Positions 16,382-24,866 of a stretch of 36,001 nt of DNA are shown here, piece by piece. Source of the DNA: Nocardioides pelophilus. Its GTDB lineage: Bacteria > Actinomycetota > Actinomycetes > Propionibacteriales > Nocardioidaceae. The stretch lies in NCBI RefSeq assembly GCF_014180685.1, contig NZ_JACEHF010000024.1:1-36001 (forward strand). Reading direction: 5' to 3'. Under the pieces are notes generated by a model. The model ran no database searches. It was given only the letters and a program-made list of their open reading frames with translations, and was not told the origin of the DNA. The first letter of the stretch is position 1. Every line of letters starts with the position of its first letter. Both the position numbers and the translations under genes were made by a program.

Positions 16382-17595
16382 GCCGCTGCTCCCTTCGGCT
16401 CGGCGGTTGCGGTCTTCTTGCGCCGGCGGATCCGGGCCAGGCCACGGATCAGCGCGGGAGCGGCGACGAACAGCACGATCAGGGCCTGGACGACCTGGAT
16501 CAGCTCGGGCGGCACGCCCGCCGACGTCTGCATCCCGAGCCCACCTGCGGAGAGCGCTCCGAAGAGCAGGCCGGCGAGGACCGTGCCGAGCGGCGTCGCC
16601 CGTCCGAGCAGGGCCACGGTGATCGCGTCGAAGCCCACCGAGCCGACCACCTGGTCGGTCACCGACTGCTGGAGCCCGAGCAGGATCATCGTGACGGCGA
16701 GCCCGGACAGGAGCCCGGCGATCGCCATCGTCGAGATGTAGACCTTGGAGATGCTCATGCCGGCGGTGCGCGACGCGTCCGGGTTGGCTCCCACTGCTCG
16801 CATCTCGAACCCGAGACGGCTCCGCTCCAGCAGCCACCACACGCCGACGGCCGCCACCAGCGCCAGCGGGATGCCGAGGTGGAGCCCGAACAGGGTCGGG
16901 TACGTCGCGTTGTCGGCGACTGCCGGGCTCAGCAGGTTGTCGCTCCCCGGCCGCTGGAACGCGTCCTTGGCGAGGAAGTAGAGCACCGTGAACCGGGCGA
17001 CCTGGTTGAGCATGATCGTCGTGATCACCTCGTGGGCGCCGGTCTGGGCCTTGAGCACGCCGACGATGCCACCCCACAGCGCGCCCGCGAGCACGCCGGC
17101 GGTGACCGCGGCGACGAGGTGCACGCCCGGCGGGAGGTCGTAGGTGAAGCCGACGTAGCCGGCGGCGAGCGCGCCGACCAGCATCTGCCCGGTGGCGCCG
17201 ATGTTGAAGAGACCGGCGCGGAAGGCGATCGTGACGGCGAGCCCGGCGCAGATCAGCGGAGCCGACCGCTCCAGGGTCCGCTGGAGCGAGGAACCCGAGC
17301 CCACGGCGCCGTCGACGAGGGCGGAGTAGGCCTCCCAGATCGCCTGGCCGGAGTAGCGCAGGATGTCGCCGGCGTAGATGAAGAACGACCCGGGGTAGGT
17401 GAACAGGTTGCCGATCGCCTCGATGACCTCGTCGTCGGAGATCGCGATCAGGAAGGCACCCACCGCGAGCGCCAGCAGGATCGCCAGCAGCGTGTCGCGA
17501 ACCGTCGGCAGCCACGAGCGCAGGTCGCGGACCTCGGGCTTGTCGGCGTCGGGCTCCGGCACGATCGCCTCGGGAGCCGGGGACATCGCCGTCAT
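16378..17595 (-). CDS. Nucleoside ABC transporter permease (NupP/YufP-like)
   Basis: This 405-residue BPD_transp_2 permease is the heterodimer partner of the next gene product. Visible features: APLICAGLAVTIAFRAGLFNIGATGQMLVGAL, holding the conserved FNIGATGQ motif, TGAHEVITTIMLN, RAVGANPDASRTAGMSISK (the ATPase-contact loop), and VGFDAITVALLGRATPLGTV. A basic C-terminus (RIRRRKKTATAEPKGAAA) is probably cytoplasmic. ATG at 17595 overlaps the TGA of the ATPase gene (ATGA). An internal ATG at codon 4 is an alternative start. Confidence 0.93.
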   Translation of the reverse strand: MTAMSPAPEAIVPEPDADKPEVRDLRSWLPTVRDTLLAILLALAVGAFLIAISDDEVIEAIGNLFTYPGSFFIYAGDILRYSGQAIWEAYSALVDGAVGSGSSLQRTLERSAPLICAGLAVTIAFRAGLFNIGATGQMLVGALAAGYVGFTYDLPPGVHLVAAVTAGVLAGALWGGIVGVLKAQTGAHEVITTIMLNQVARFTVLYFLAKDAFQRPGSDNLLSPAVADNATYPTLFGLHLGIPLALVAAVGVWWLLERSRLGFEMRAVGANPDASRTAGMSISKVYISTMAIAGLLSGLAVTMILLGLQQSVTDQVVGSVGFDAITVALLGRATPLGTVLAGLLFGALSAGGLGMQTSAGVPPELIQVVQALIVLFVAAPALIRGLARIRRRKKTATAEPKGAAA

Positions 17596-19112
17596 GACGC
17601 CACCTCCGTTCCTTCGGGAGCGGCACCCGCCATCAGCAGGCCGAGCTGCTCCCGCGGGATGTCGGGCGTCACGGTCGCCACGATCCGGCCGTCGTACATG
17701 ACGGCGATCCGGTCGGCGAGCGCGTAGATCTCGTCGAGCTCGGTCGACACGATGACCACCGCGGTGCCGCGGTCCCGCTCGGCGATGATCCGCTTGTGGA
17801 TGAACTCGATGGACCCGACGTCCACGCCCCGCGTCGGCTGCGACGCGATCAGCACCTTGAGCGGCCGGGAGAACTCCCGGGCGACGACGACCTTCTGCTG
17901 GTTGCCGCCGGAGAGCGACGAGACCAGTGCGTCCGGGGACTCGGTGCGGATGTCGAACTCCGCGATCCGGGCCTTGGCGTTCGCCGCGATCTTGTCGAGC
18001 TTGAGCGCCGGCCCGGCGGAGAACTCGTCGGTCCGGTAGAGGTCCAGCACCAGGTTCTCGCGCACGCTGAACGCGCCGACGTACCCGTCGTGGGAGCGGT
18101 CCTCGGGGATGTAGCCGATGCCGGCGGCCAAGCTCTCCTTCGGCCCGTGCCGGCTGATGTCCTTGCCGTCGAGCTCGACCCGGCCGGCGTCGGGCCGGAT
18201 CAGCCCGAGCAACGACTTGATCAGCTCGGTCTGGCCGTTGCCCTGCACGCCGCAGATGCCGAGCACCTCGCCCGCGCGGGCCTCGAAGGAGACGTCCTTG
18301 ACGACCATGTGGCCGCGGGGGTCGATCACGGTGATGCCCTCGGCCGTGAACACGGGGGCTCCGGCGGTGGCCTCGTCCTTGTCGACCACGAGCGAGACGC
18401 TTCGGCCGACCATCATCTCGGCCAGCTCGGCCTCGCTCGTCGAGGGCGGAGTGGTGCCGACGACCTTGCCGCGGCGGATCACGGTGATCTTGTCGCCGAT
18501 CGCCTTCACCTCGCGCAGCTTGTGGGTGATGAAGATGATCGAGGTGCCCTGCGCCTTGAGCTCGCGCATGATGCCCATCAGCTCGTCGATCTCCTGCGGC
18601 GTCAGCACCGCCGTCGGCTCGTCGAGGATGAGGACCTGTGCCTGGCTGGCCAGCGCCTTGATGATCTCGACCCGCTGCTGCACGCCGACCGGGATGTCCT
18701 CGACGAGCGCGTCCGGGTCGACCGCGAGCCGGTAGCGGTCCGACAGCTCGCGGACCTGCTTGCGGGCGGCGCTGCGGTTGAGCACGCCGCCGGCGTACGT
18801 CTGCTCGTGCCCGAGCATGACGTTCTCGGCGACGGTGAAGACGGGGACCAGCATGAAGTGCTGGTGGACCATGCCGATGCCGGCGGCCAGGGCGTCGCCC
18901 GGCCCGTCGAAGGTGACCGCCCGGCCGTCGAGCAGGATCTCGCCCTCGGTCGGCGTGAGCAGGCCGTAGAGCATGTTCATCAGCGTGGACTTGCCGGCAC
19001 CGTTCTCGCCGAGCAGGCAATGGATCTCACCGGGCTCGACCACGAGGTCGATGCTGTCGTTCGCCGTGAACGAGCCGAACTTCTTCGTCAGGCCCTTGAT
19101 CTCGAGTCGCAT
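17592..19112 (-). CDS. Nucleoside ABC transporter ATP-binding protein, two ABC domains (NupO/YufO-like)
   Basis: This 506-residue cytoplasmic protein has two fused ABC ATPase domains, the arrangement usual for BMP-type nucleoside and some sugar importers. Domain 1 has Walker A GENGAGKST (about residues 35-43), a modified signature (VGVQQRVEIIKAL) and Walker B VLILDEPTAVL. Domain 2 has a degenerate Walker A (GVQGNGQTEL) but a full LSGGNQQK signature and VLIASQPTRGVD. Such asymmetry is normal in this family. ATG at 19112 follows AGGTGA. It is separated from the BMP gene by about 100 nt with a hairpin, and coupled to the downstream permease by an ATGA overlap. Confidence 0.95.
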   Translation of the reverse strand: MRLEIKGLTKKFGSFTANDSIDLVVEPGEIHCLLGENGAGKSTLMNMLYGLLTPTEGEILLDGRAVTFDGPGDALAAGIGMVHQHFMLVPVFTVAENVMLGHEQTYAGGVLNRSAARKQVRELSDRYRLAVDPDALVEDIPVGVQQRVEIIKALASQAQVLILDEPTAVLTPQEIDELMGIMRELKAQGTSIIFITHKLREVKAIGDKITVIRRGKVVGTTPPSTSEAELAEMMVGRSVSLVVDKDEATAGAPVFTAEGITVIDPRGHMVVKDVSFEARAGEVLGICGVQGNGQTELIKSLLGLIRPDAGRVELDGKDISRHGPKESLAAGIGYIPEDRSHDGYVGAFSVRENLVLDLYRTDEFSAGPALKLDKIAANAKARIAEFDIRTESPDALVSSLSGGNQQKVVVAREFSRPLKVLIASQPTRGVDVGSIEFIHKRIIAERDRGTAVVIVSTELDEIYALADRIAVMYDGRIVATVTPDIPREQLGLLMAGAAPEGTEVAS

Positions 19113-19161
19113 GGAGTCACCTGTTCGACGGTGGTCATCGGCGGGTCATCAAAGAGTGCGA

Positions 19162-19194
19162 ACAGGTCGGGGTGGAAGAACCACCCCGACCTGT
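19162..19194 (-). terminator. Intercistronic hairpin between the BMP lipoprotein gene and the transporter genes
   Basis: ACAGGTCGGGGTGG (19162-19175) pairs perfectly with CCACCCCGACCTGT (19181-19194) around a 5-nt AAGAA loop. On the minus strand it lies 17 nt after the BMP stop codon and is followed by a T-containing stretch (CACTCTTTGATG). It probably acts as a partial terminator or 3'-end stabiliser, giving more binding protein than transporter. Confidence 0.85.
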
Positions 19195-19211
19195 CGCTCA
19201 ACTGGCTGTGA

Positions 19212-20321
19212 TCAGCCGACGGTGATCTCGCCGTCGATGATCAGCTGCTTGATCTCCTCGATCTCAGCAGCGAGGTCGTCGTCGACGTCGGCGTTCGGGC
19301 CGTACGGCGCGAGGCTGACGCCACCGTCGGCGAGCGTGCCGCGGTAGACCTCGTTGGTGAACGTGCCGCTCGCGGAGTCAAGGATCGCCTGCTCCACCGC
19401 GACGTCCATGCCCTTCACGACCGAGGTCAGGAGCGAGTCGCAGTACTCGGCGGCCGAGACGCAGCCGTCGGTGTCGACCCAGATGCCCCACACGTCGTTG
19501 TCCTGGGCGGCCTGGAGACCACCGAGGCCGGCCGGACCGGCGACCGGGAAGATGACGTCAGCGCCCTGGCCGATCATCTCTTCGGCCAGCGACTGACCAG
19601 CGGTCTTGTCCTCGAAGTCGTTCGTGAACGAGCCGCCCTCGGGGTTCGCCGGGTCCCAGCCGAGGACCTCGACCGCACCGTCGTTCTGCTCGTTGTAGTA
19701 GTCGACACCCTGCGCGAAACCGGTCATGAAGATGGTCACGGTCGGGATGTTGAGACCACCGAACGTGCCGACCACGCCGGTCTCGGACTTCGCAGCCGCG
19801 AGGTAGCCGGCGAGGAACGACGGCTGGCCGGTGTCGAAGGTCAGGCCCTTGGCGTTCTCGGGCGGGTTCGGCTCGAAGGTCTCCGCGTCGGTGAACTCGA
19901 AGTCGACGATGGCGAAGTCGACGTCGGGGTTGGCCTCCGCGGCGGCCCGGGTCGCGTCACCGAGGAGGAACCCGACCGTGGTGACCTGGTTGCAGTCCTG
20001 GTTGATCAGCGAGTCGATGTTGTCGGCGAACTGCGACGGGTCCGAGGACTCCGCCTCCGCAGTCTGGACGCCGTACGTGGCGGCCGCGTTCTCGAGGCCG
20101 TCGTGCGAGGTCTGGTTGAACGACTTGTCGTCGAAGCCCCCGGAGTCGGAGACCATGCACGCCTTGAAGTCGGGGTACTGCTCGGCGGCTTCCGAGGTGG
20201 TTTCGCTCTCGGACGGCGAGTTGTTGTCGCTTCCGTTGTCGCCGTCGTCCTCTCTGTCACCACATGCCGTCAGGGCGAGTGCTGCGATGGCAGCCACCGC
20301 AGCGATTCGAGCCGTCTTCAT
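19212..20321 (-). CDS. BMP-family nucleoside-binding lipoprotein
   Basis: This 369-residue membrane-anchored substrate-binding protein is first in the nucleoside uptake operon. A lipoprotein signal peptide ends in LALTAC with the lipidated Cys at residue 20. An acidic Ser/Asp-rich linker (about 21-48) leads to a PnrA/BMP domain. Visible family features: ACMVSDSGGFDDKSFNQTSHDGL (the conserved DxGGFDDKSFN), DFAIVDFEF, FDTGQPSFLAGYLAA, VGTFGG and ADVIFPVAGPAGLGGLQAA. ATG at 20321 follows AGGAGG 8 nt upstream. The frame stays open further upstream, but those residues would precede the signal peptide. Substrate (purine or pyrimidine nucleosides) is inferred from the coupled cdd and deoA. Confidence 0.96.
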   Translation of the reverse strand: MKTARIAAVAAIAALALTACGDREDDGDNGSDNNSPSESETTSEAAEQYPDFKACMVSDSGGFDDKSFNQTSHDGLENAAATYGVQTAEAESSDPSQFADNIDSLINQDCNQVTTVGFLLGDATRAAAEANPDVDFAIVDFEFTDAETFEPNPPENAKGLTFDTGQPSFLAGYLAAAKSETGVVGTFGGLNIPTVTIFMTGFAQGVDYYNEQNDGAVEVLGWDPANPEGGSFTNDFEDKTAGQSLAEEMIGQGADVIFPVAGPAGLGGLQAAQDNDVWGIWVDTDGCVSAAEYCDSLLTSVVKGMDVAVEQAILDSASGTFTNEVYRGTLADGGVSLAPYGPNADVDDDLAAEIEEIKQLIIDGEITVG

Positions 20322-20355
20322 CACGGCGTCCTCCTGGATATTTCGTACTCGTCGG

Positions 20356-20370
20356 GCCCCGCGGCGGGGC
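20356..20370. other. Short GC-rich palindrome in the leader of the BMP operon
   Basis: GCCCCGC-G-GCGGGGC lies between the amidohydrolase stop (20436) and the BMP start (20321). It could be a weak terminator for the upstream operon or part of the BMP 5' leader. No T-tract follows, so the role is uncertain. Confidence 0.35.
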
Positions 20371-20435
20371 ATCCCGATGCACACTAACGGCGAGTTTCCT
20401 CCGCAGGGGGCGTTGCAACGGAAATTTCTTCTTTG

Positions 20436-21671
20436 TTACCGAGTAGTGACCAGGGTGCGGTGCGCCACTGCGGCCAGGACCCGGGCTCCGACGCCGACGG
20501 ATTGCTCGTCGATCCGGAGATCTCCCTGGTGCAGGTCGTACGTCGCGCCGCCCGGCGTGCGGGTGCCGAGCCGGAACATCGCGCCGGGCACACCCGAGAG
20601 GTACCAGCCGAAGTCCTCGCCGCCGAGGCTCTGCGGGACCTCGGTGCGGTGATGGATGCCGAGCACCCGGTCGACTGCCTCGGCGATCAGGCGCGCGCTC
20701 GTCGGGTCGTTGACCACGGGCGGCACGCCCTGGAGGTAGTCGACCGACGCGGTGACGCCGTACGGGCGGACGATGTCGATGACGGCCTCCCGCACCACGG
20801 CCTCGCAGGCGGCCCAGGCGACGGAGTCGAGGATGCGCACCGTCCCGGCGGCGATGCCCTGGTCCGGGATCACGTTGGGGGCGGAGCCGGCACGCAGCAG
20901 TCCCCACACGACGCTGACGCCGGAGCGGGGGTCCATCCGGCGGCTCAGCACCGCGGGTAGCTCGCAGGCGATCTTGGCGAGCGCGAAGGTGAGGTCGCCG
21001 GTCAGGTGGGGGCGTGAGGTGTGGCCGCCGTTGCCCTCGAGCCGGACCTCGATCCGGTCGGCGGCGCTGGTGATCGGACCGGTGCGGACCCCGACGGTGC
21101 CGACGTCGACGGCGGGCTCGGTGTGCAGGGCGAAGATCCGCTCGACGTCCTCGAGCGCGCCGTGGTTGACCAGGTGCACCGCACCCCCCGGCATGACCTC
21201 CTCGGCGGGCTGGAACAGCAGCCGGACCCGGCCCGGGAGCAGTCCGCGTCCGTGGACCTCCGCGAGCGCGTGGGCGGCGCCGATCAGCGCCGCGGTGTGG
21301 ACGTCGTGGCCGCAGGCGTGCGCCACCCCGGGCACCGTGCTGACCCACGGGTCCTGGGTCAGGTCCTGGACGGGCAGCGCGTCGAGGTCGGCCCGGAGGG
21401 CCACCACCCGCTCACCGTCGCCGATCTCGGCGACGGCACCGCTGCGCACCGCTCGCGTGACCCGCCAGCCGGTGCGCTCGAGGATCTCGACCACCCGGTC
21501 GGTCGTGCGCCGCTCGTCCCAGGACAGCTCCGGATGGCGGTGCAGGTCACGCCGCAGGTCGAGCAGGTCGTCGCCGTGCTTGTCGACGACATGGTTGATG
21601 ACGTGCTCGACGGAGTCGGCATTCGGGTCGGCACCCGCGCCGGCGGCGCTCGGGTCAGCAGAGGTGGACAT
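20436..21671 (-). CDS. M20-family metallopeptidase/amidohydrolase
   Basis: This 411-residue cytoplasmic di-metal hydrolase of the M20D (HipO/AbgB-like) family typically cleaves N-acyl amino acids or aminoacyl conjugates. Metal-binding and catalytic segments are visible: LRRDLHRHPELSWDE, HACGHDVHTAALIGAA (metal His/Asp), FQPAEEVMPGGAV (catalytic Glu-Glu), and GGEDFGWYL near the C-terminus. The dimerisation insert (GNGGHTSRPH) is present. ATG at 21671 is preferred over an upstream extension because the conserved family N-terminus begins shortly after it; the ribosome site is weak. It follows meaB by 10 nt, so it is probably co-transcribed, although no link to methylmalonyl-CoA metabolism is known to me. 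Substrate cannot be assigned. Confidence 0.92.
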   Translation of the reverse strand: MSTSADPSAAGAGADPNADSVEHVINHVVDKHGDDLLDLRRDLHRHPELSWDERRTTDRVVEILERTGWRVTRAVRSGAVAEIGDGERVVALRADLDALPVQDLTQDPWVSTVPGVAHACGHDVHTAALIGAAHALAEVHGRGLLPGRVRLLFQPAEEVMPGGAVHLVNHGALEDVERIFALHTEPAVDVGTVGVRTGPITSAADRIEVRLEGNGGHTSRPHLTGDLTFALAKIACELPAVLSRRMDPRSGVSVVWGLLRAGSAPNVIPDQGIAAGTVRILDSVAWAACEAVVREAVIDIVRPYGVTASVDYLQGVPPVVNDPTSARLIAEAVDRVLGIHHRTEVPQSLGGEDFGWYLSGVPGAMFRLGTRTPGGATYDLHQGDLRIDEQSVGVGARVLAAVAHRTLVTTR

Positions 21672-21681
21672 CAGGGCGAGC

Positions 21682-22680
21682 CTAGCCCTCGTCGTACGCC
21701 TCGAGGATCCGGTCGGCGGCAAGCGGTGCCGTCAGCTCGCCGGCGAGCACGGCGGCGCGGACCTCGGCCTGGACCGCCCTGACCCCGCTCGAGTGGCGCA
21801 GCCGCTGGTCGAGCTCGTCGCGGACCAGCGCCCAGGTGAAGTCGAGCTGCTGCTCGGCGCGCTTGCGCGCGAGGCCGTCGGCCCCGAGGTGGTCGCGGTG
21901 CTCGAGCACCCGCTGCCACACGTCGTCGACCCCGACGTCGTTGAGACCCGAGCAGGTGACCACGGGAGGCGCCCACTCGCCGTGCCCGCGCACCAGCCGG
22001 AGCGCGCCGGCGAGCTCGCGCGCCGCTCCCCTCGCCTCCTGCTCGCGATCACCGTCGGCCTTGTTGACCGCGATCACGTCGGAGATCTCGAGGATGCCCT
22101 TCTTGATGCCCTGGAGCTGGTCGCCGGTGCGGGCGAGGGTCAGGAAGAGGAAGGTGTCGACCATGCCGGCGACGGTCACCTCGGACTGCCCGACACCCAC
22201 CGTCTCGACGAGGATCACGTCGAAGCCCGCCGCCTCGAGCACGGCCATCGCCTGCACCGTGGCGCGAGCGACGCCGCCCAGCGTGCCCGCCGACGGGCTG
22301 GGACGGATGAACGCGTGGGGATCGGTGGACAGCCGGGCCATCCGGGTCTTGTCGCCGAGCACCGAGCCGCCCGTGCGGATGCTGGACGGGTCCACTGCCA
22401 GTACGCCGACCCGGTGGCCCTCCTGGGTCAGCCGGGTGCCGAGCGCCTCGATGAAGGTCGACTTGCCGACCCCGGGCACGCCCGAGATCCCGACCCGCAC
22501 CGCCGGTCCTCGCTGGTCGGGGAGGTCGCCGTCGCGACCGTCACGCGACCCCAGTGCCGCGAGCAGCTCGCGGGCCTGCTGGCGGTGCTTGGGGCTGGTC
22601 GACTCGACGAGCGTGATCGCCCGCGCCACCTGGGCACGGCGACCCTCGCGGATCCCCTCGAGGAGCTCGTCGAGCTGCAT
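21682..22680 (-). CDS. meaB: Methylmalonyl-CoA mutase-associated GTPase MeaB
   Basis: This 332-residue P-loop GTPase of the MeaB/ArgK family protects and reloads adenosylcobalamin-dependent methylmalonyl-CoA mutase. The Walker A motif GVPGVGKS lies at 67-74. It is followed by VLAVDPSSIRTGGSVLGDKTRM (switch region), DVILVETVGVGQSE (Walker B/switch), and NKAD for guanine specificity. The segment at about residues 44-56 (GSRDGRDGDLPDQ), just before the P-loop, is encoded by a 36-bp palindromic repeat also present in mutB. It looks longer than the short linker I expect in the family at this point. ATG at 22680 overlaps the mutB stop by one base. Confidence 0.96.
   Translation of the reverse strand: MQLDELLEGIREGRRAQVARAITLVESTSPKHRQQARELLAALGSRDGRDGDLPDQRGPAVRVGISGVPGVGKSTFIEALGTRLTQEGHRVGVLAVDPSSIRTGGSVLGDKTRMARLSTDPHAFIRPSPSAGTLGGVARATVQAMAVLEAAGFDVILVETVGVGQSEVTVAGMVDTFLFLTLARTGDQLQGIKKGILEISDVIAVNKADGDREQEARGAARELAGALRLVRGHGEWAPPVVTCSGLNDVGVDDVWQRVLEHRDHLGADGLARKRAEQQLDFTWALVRDELDQRLRHSSGVRAVQAEVRAAVLAGELTAPLAADRILEAYDEG
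22515..22550. repeat. 36-bp palindromic element inside meaB (copy 2)
   Basis: This element is 31/36 identical to the one at 24779-24814 in mutB. It has GGTC and GACC ends and an internal GGTCGC/GCGACC pairing. It is read in the same frame as the mutB copy and encodes G-S-R-D-G-R-x-x-D-L-x-D just ahead of the P-loop. Confidence 0.75.
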
Positions 22681-24866
22681 CAGTGGTCGAGCTGCTCGCG
22701 CAGCTTCGCGAGCAGGTCGAGCGCGGACTCGGCGATGACCGTGCCGGGCAGGAACACCGCGGCCGCGCCCATCTCCTTGAGGGTCGGCACGTCGTCGGGC
22801 GGGATCACGCCACCGATGACGACCATGATGTCCTCGCGGCCGTGCTCGGCCAGCGCCTGACGCAGCGCGGGCAGCAGCGCGAGGTGGCCGGCGGCGAGGG
22901 ACGAGACGCCGACGATGTGCACGTCGGCGTCGATCGCCTGCTGCGCGACCTCCTCGGGCGTCGAGAACAGCGGCCCCACGTCGACGTCGAAGCCCATGTC
23001 GGCGAACGCCGAGACGACCACCTTCTGGCCGCGATCGTGGCCGTCCTGGCCCATCTTCGCGACCAGGATCCGGGGGCGCCGGCCCTCGGCCTCGGCGAAC
23101 TCGTCGGTCGCGGCGCGCACCTCGCTCAGCAGGGTGTCGCCCGACTCGGCGGCCTCGTCCCGGTACACGCCCGAGATAGTACGGATCACGGCCTGGTGCC
23201 GGCCGTAGACCTTCTCCAGGGCGTCGGAGATCTCGCCGACGGTCGCCTTGTGGCGGGCGGCGGCGACCGCGAGCTCGAGCAGGTTGCCGTCACCGGTGTC
23301 GGCGCTGCGGGTCAATGCCTCGAGGGCCAGGTCGACGTCGGACTGGTCGCGCTCGGCGCGGAGCCGCTCCAGCTTGGCGATCTGCTGGCGGTAGACCTCG
23401 TCGTTGTCGACCCGCAGCACGTCGAGCTTGTCCTCGACCGGCAGCCGGAACGTGTTGACGCCGATCACCTTCTGCGCGCCGGAGTCGATCCGCGCCTGGG
23501 TGCGGGCCGCGGCCTCCTCGATGCGCATCTTCGGGATGCCCTGCTCGATCGCGGCGGCCATGCCGCCGGCGGCCTCGGCCTCCTGGATGTGGGCCCAGGC
23601 CCGCTCGGCGAGGTCGTGGGTGAGCTTCTCCACGTAGTACGAGCCGGCCCAGGGGTCGATCGTGTACGTCGTACCGCTCTCCTGCTGGAGCAGCAGCTGG
23701 GTGTTGCGCGCGATCCGCGCCGAGAAGTCCGTCGGCAGCGCGATCGCCTCGTCGAGGGCGTTGGTGTGCAGCGACTGGGTGTGGCCCTGGGTCGCGGCCA
23801 TCGCCTCGATGCAGGTGCGGCCGACGTTGTTGAAGACGTCCTGGGCGGTCAGGCTCCAGCCGCTCGTCTGGCTGTGGGTCCGCAGCGAGAGCGACTTCGG
23901 GTTCTGCGGGTCGAACTGGCGGACCAGCCGGCTCCACAGCGCCCGGGCCGCGCGCATCTTCGCGACCTCCATGTAGAAGTTCATGCCGATCGCCCAGAAG
24001 AACGACAACCGGGGCGCGAACTGGTCGATGGTGAGGCCCGACTCGAGCCCCGCGCGGATGTACTCGACGCCGTCGGCCAGCGTGTACGCCAGCTCGAGGT
24101 CGGCGGTCGCTCCGGCCTCCTGCATGTGGTAGCCGGAGATCGAGATCGAGTTGAACCGCGGCATCCGCTGGCTGGTGAACGCGAAGATGTCGGAGATGAT
24201 CCGCATCGACGGCGTCGGCGGGTAGATGTAGGTGTTGCGGACCATGAACTCCTTGAGGATGTCGTTCTGGATGGTCCCCGAGAGCTGCTCCGGCTTCACC
24301 CCCTGCTCCTCGGCCGCGGCGATGTAGAGCGCGAGCACCGGGAGCACCGCGCCGTTCATCGTCATCGAGACGCTCATCTGGTCCAGCGGGATGCCGTCGA
24401 AGAGCGTGCGGGTGTCGTAGATCGAGTCGATCGCCACACCGGCCATGCCGACGTCGCCGCGCACGCGCGGGTGGTCGGAGTCGTAGCCGCGGTGGGTGGC
24501 CAGGTCGAACGCGACGCTCAGGCCCTTCTGGCCGGCCGCGAGGTTGCGGCGGTAGAAGGCGTTGGACTCCTCGGCGGTCGAGAAGCCGGCGTACTGCCGG
24601 ATCGTCCACGGCTGGGTCGTGTACATCGTGGGGTACGGCCCGCGCAGGAACGGGCTCAGGCCCGGCCAGGTGTCGAGGGATCCGTCGGCGGCGAGGGCTG
24701 CGACATCAGAAGCGTCGTACGACGGCTTGATCTCGATGCCCTCGGGGCTCAGCCAGCCCTCTCCTGACGTAGCCCGGAGGTCGAGGAGGTCGCTCTGGCG
24801 ACCGTCACGAGACCCGGAGTCGGCACCGGCCAGGGGCAGTCCCGCAAAGCTCTTCGGAATGCTCAC
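22680..24866 (-). CDS. mutB: Methylmalonyl-CoA mutase large (catalytic) subunit
   Basis: This 728-residue enzyme is the B12-binding subunit that interconverts (R)-methylmalonyl-CoA and succinyl-CoA, linking propionate, odd-chain fatty acid and branched-chain amino acid breakdown to the TCA cycle. The TIM-barrel domain carries [22 protein letters not shown] and [15 protein letters not shown]. The C-terminal cobalamin domain has the D608-x-H610-x-x-G613 motif (GQDGHDRG), GVSSLAAGH and [11 protein letters not shown]. The start is GTG at 24866, overlapping the mutA stop (GTGA), giving [11 protein letters not shown]. Residues 18-30 are encoded by a 36-bp palindromic repeat in the variable N-terminal linker. 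The product should work as a heterodimer with MutA, with MeaB as its G-protein chaperone. Confidence 0.97.
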   Translation of the reverse strand: MSIPKSFAGLPLAGADSGSRDGRQSDLLDLRATSGEGWLSPEGIEIKPSYDASDVAALAADGSLDTWPGLSPFLRGPYPTMYTTQPWTIRQYAGFSTAEESNAFYRRNLAAGQKGLSVAFDLATHRGYDSDHPRVRGDVGMAGVAIDSIYDTRTLFDGIPLDQMSVSMTMNGAVLPVLALYIAAAEEQGVKPEQLSGTIQNDILKEFMVRNTYIYPPTPSMRIISDIFAFTSQRMPRFNSISISGYHMQEAGATADLELAYTLADGVEYIRAGLESGLTIDQFAPRLSFFWAIGMNFYMEVAKMRAARALWSRLVRQFDPQNPKSLSLRTHSQTSGWSLTAQDVFNNVGRTCIEAMAATQGHTQSLHTNALDEAIALPTDFSARIARNTQLLLQQESGTTYTIDPWAGSYYVEKLTHDLAERAWAHIQEAEAAGGMAAAIEQGIPKMRIEEAAARTQARIDSGAQKVIGVNTFRLPVEDKLDVLRVDNDEVYRQQIAKLERLRAERDQSDVDLALEALTRSADTGDGNLLELAVAAARHKATVGEISDALEKVYGRHQAVIRTISGVYRDEAAESGDTLLSEVRAATDEFAEAEGRRPRILVAKMGQDGHDRGQKVVVSAFADMGFDVDVGPLFSTPEEVAQQAIDADVHIVGVSSLAAGHLALLPALRQALAEHGREDIMVVIGGVIPPDDVPTLKEMGAAAVFLPGTVIAESALDLLAKLREQLDH
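24779..24814. repeat. 36-bp palindromic element inside mutB (copy 1)
   Basis: The element begins GGTCGAGGAGGTCGC and ends GCGACCGTCACGAGACC, with a 6-bp perfect inner stem (24788-24793 with 24798-24803) and GGTC/GACC ends. It encodes MutB residues 18-30 without breaking the frame. It matches the meaB copy at 31 of 36 positions. Confidence 0.78.

Noticed and set aside
22683..24767. Long plus-strand frame opposite mutB
   Set aside because: Antisense shadow of a fully recognisable conserved enzyme.
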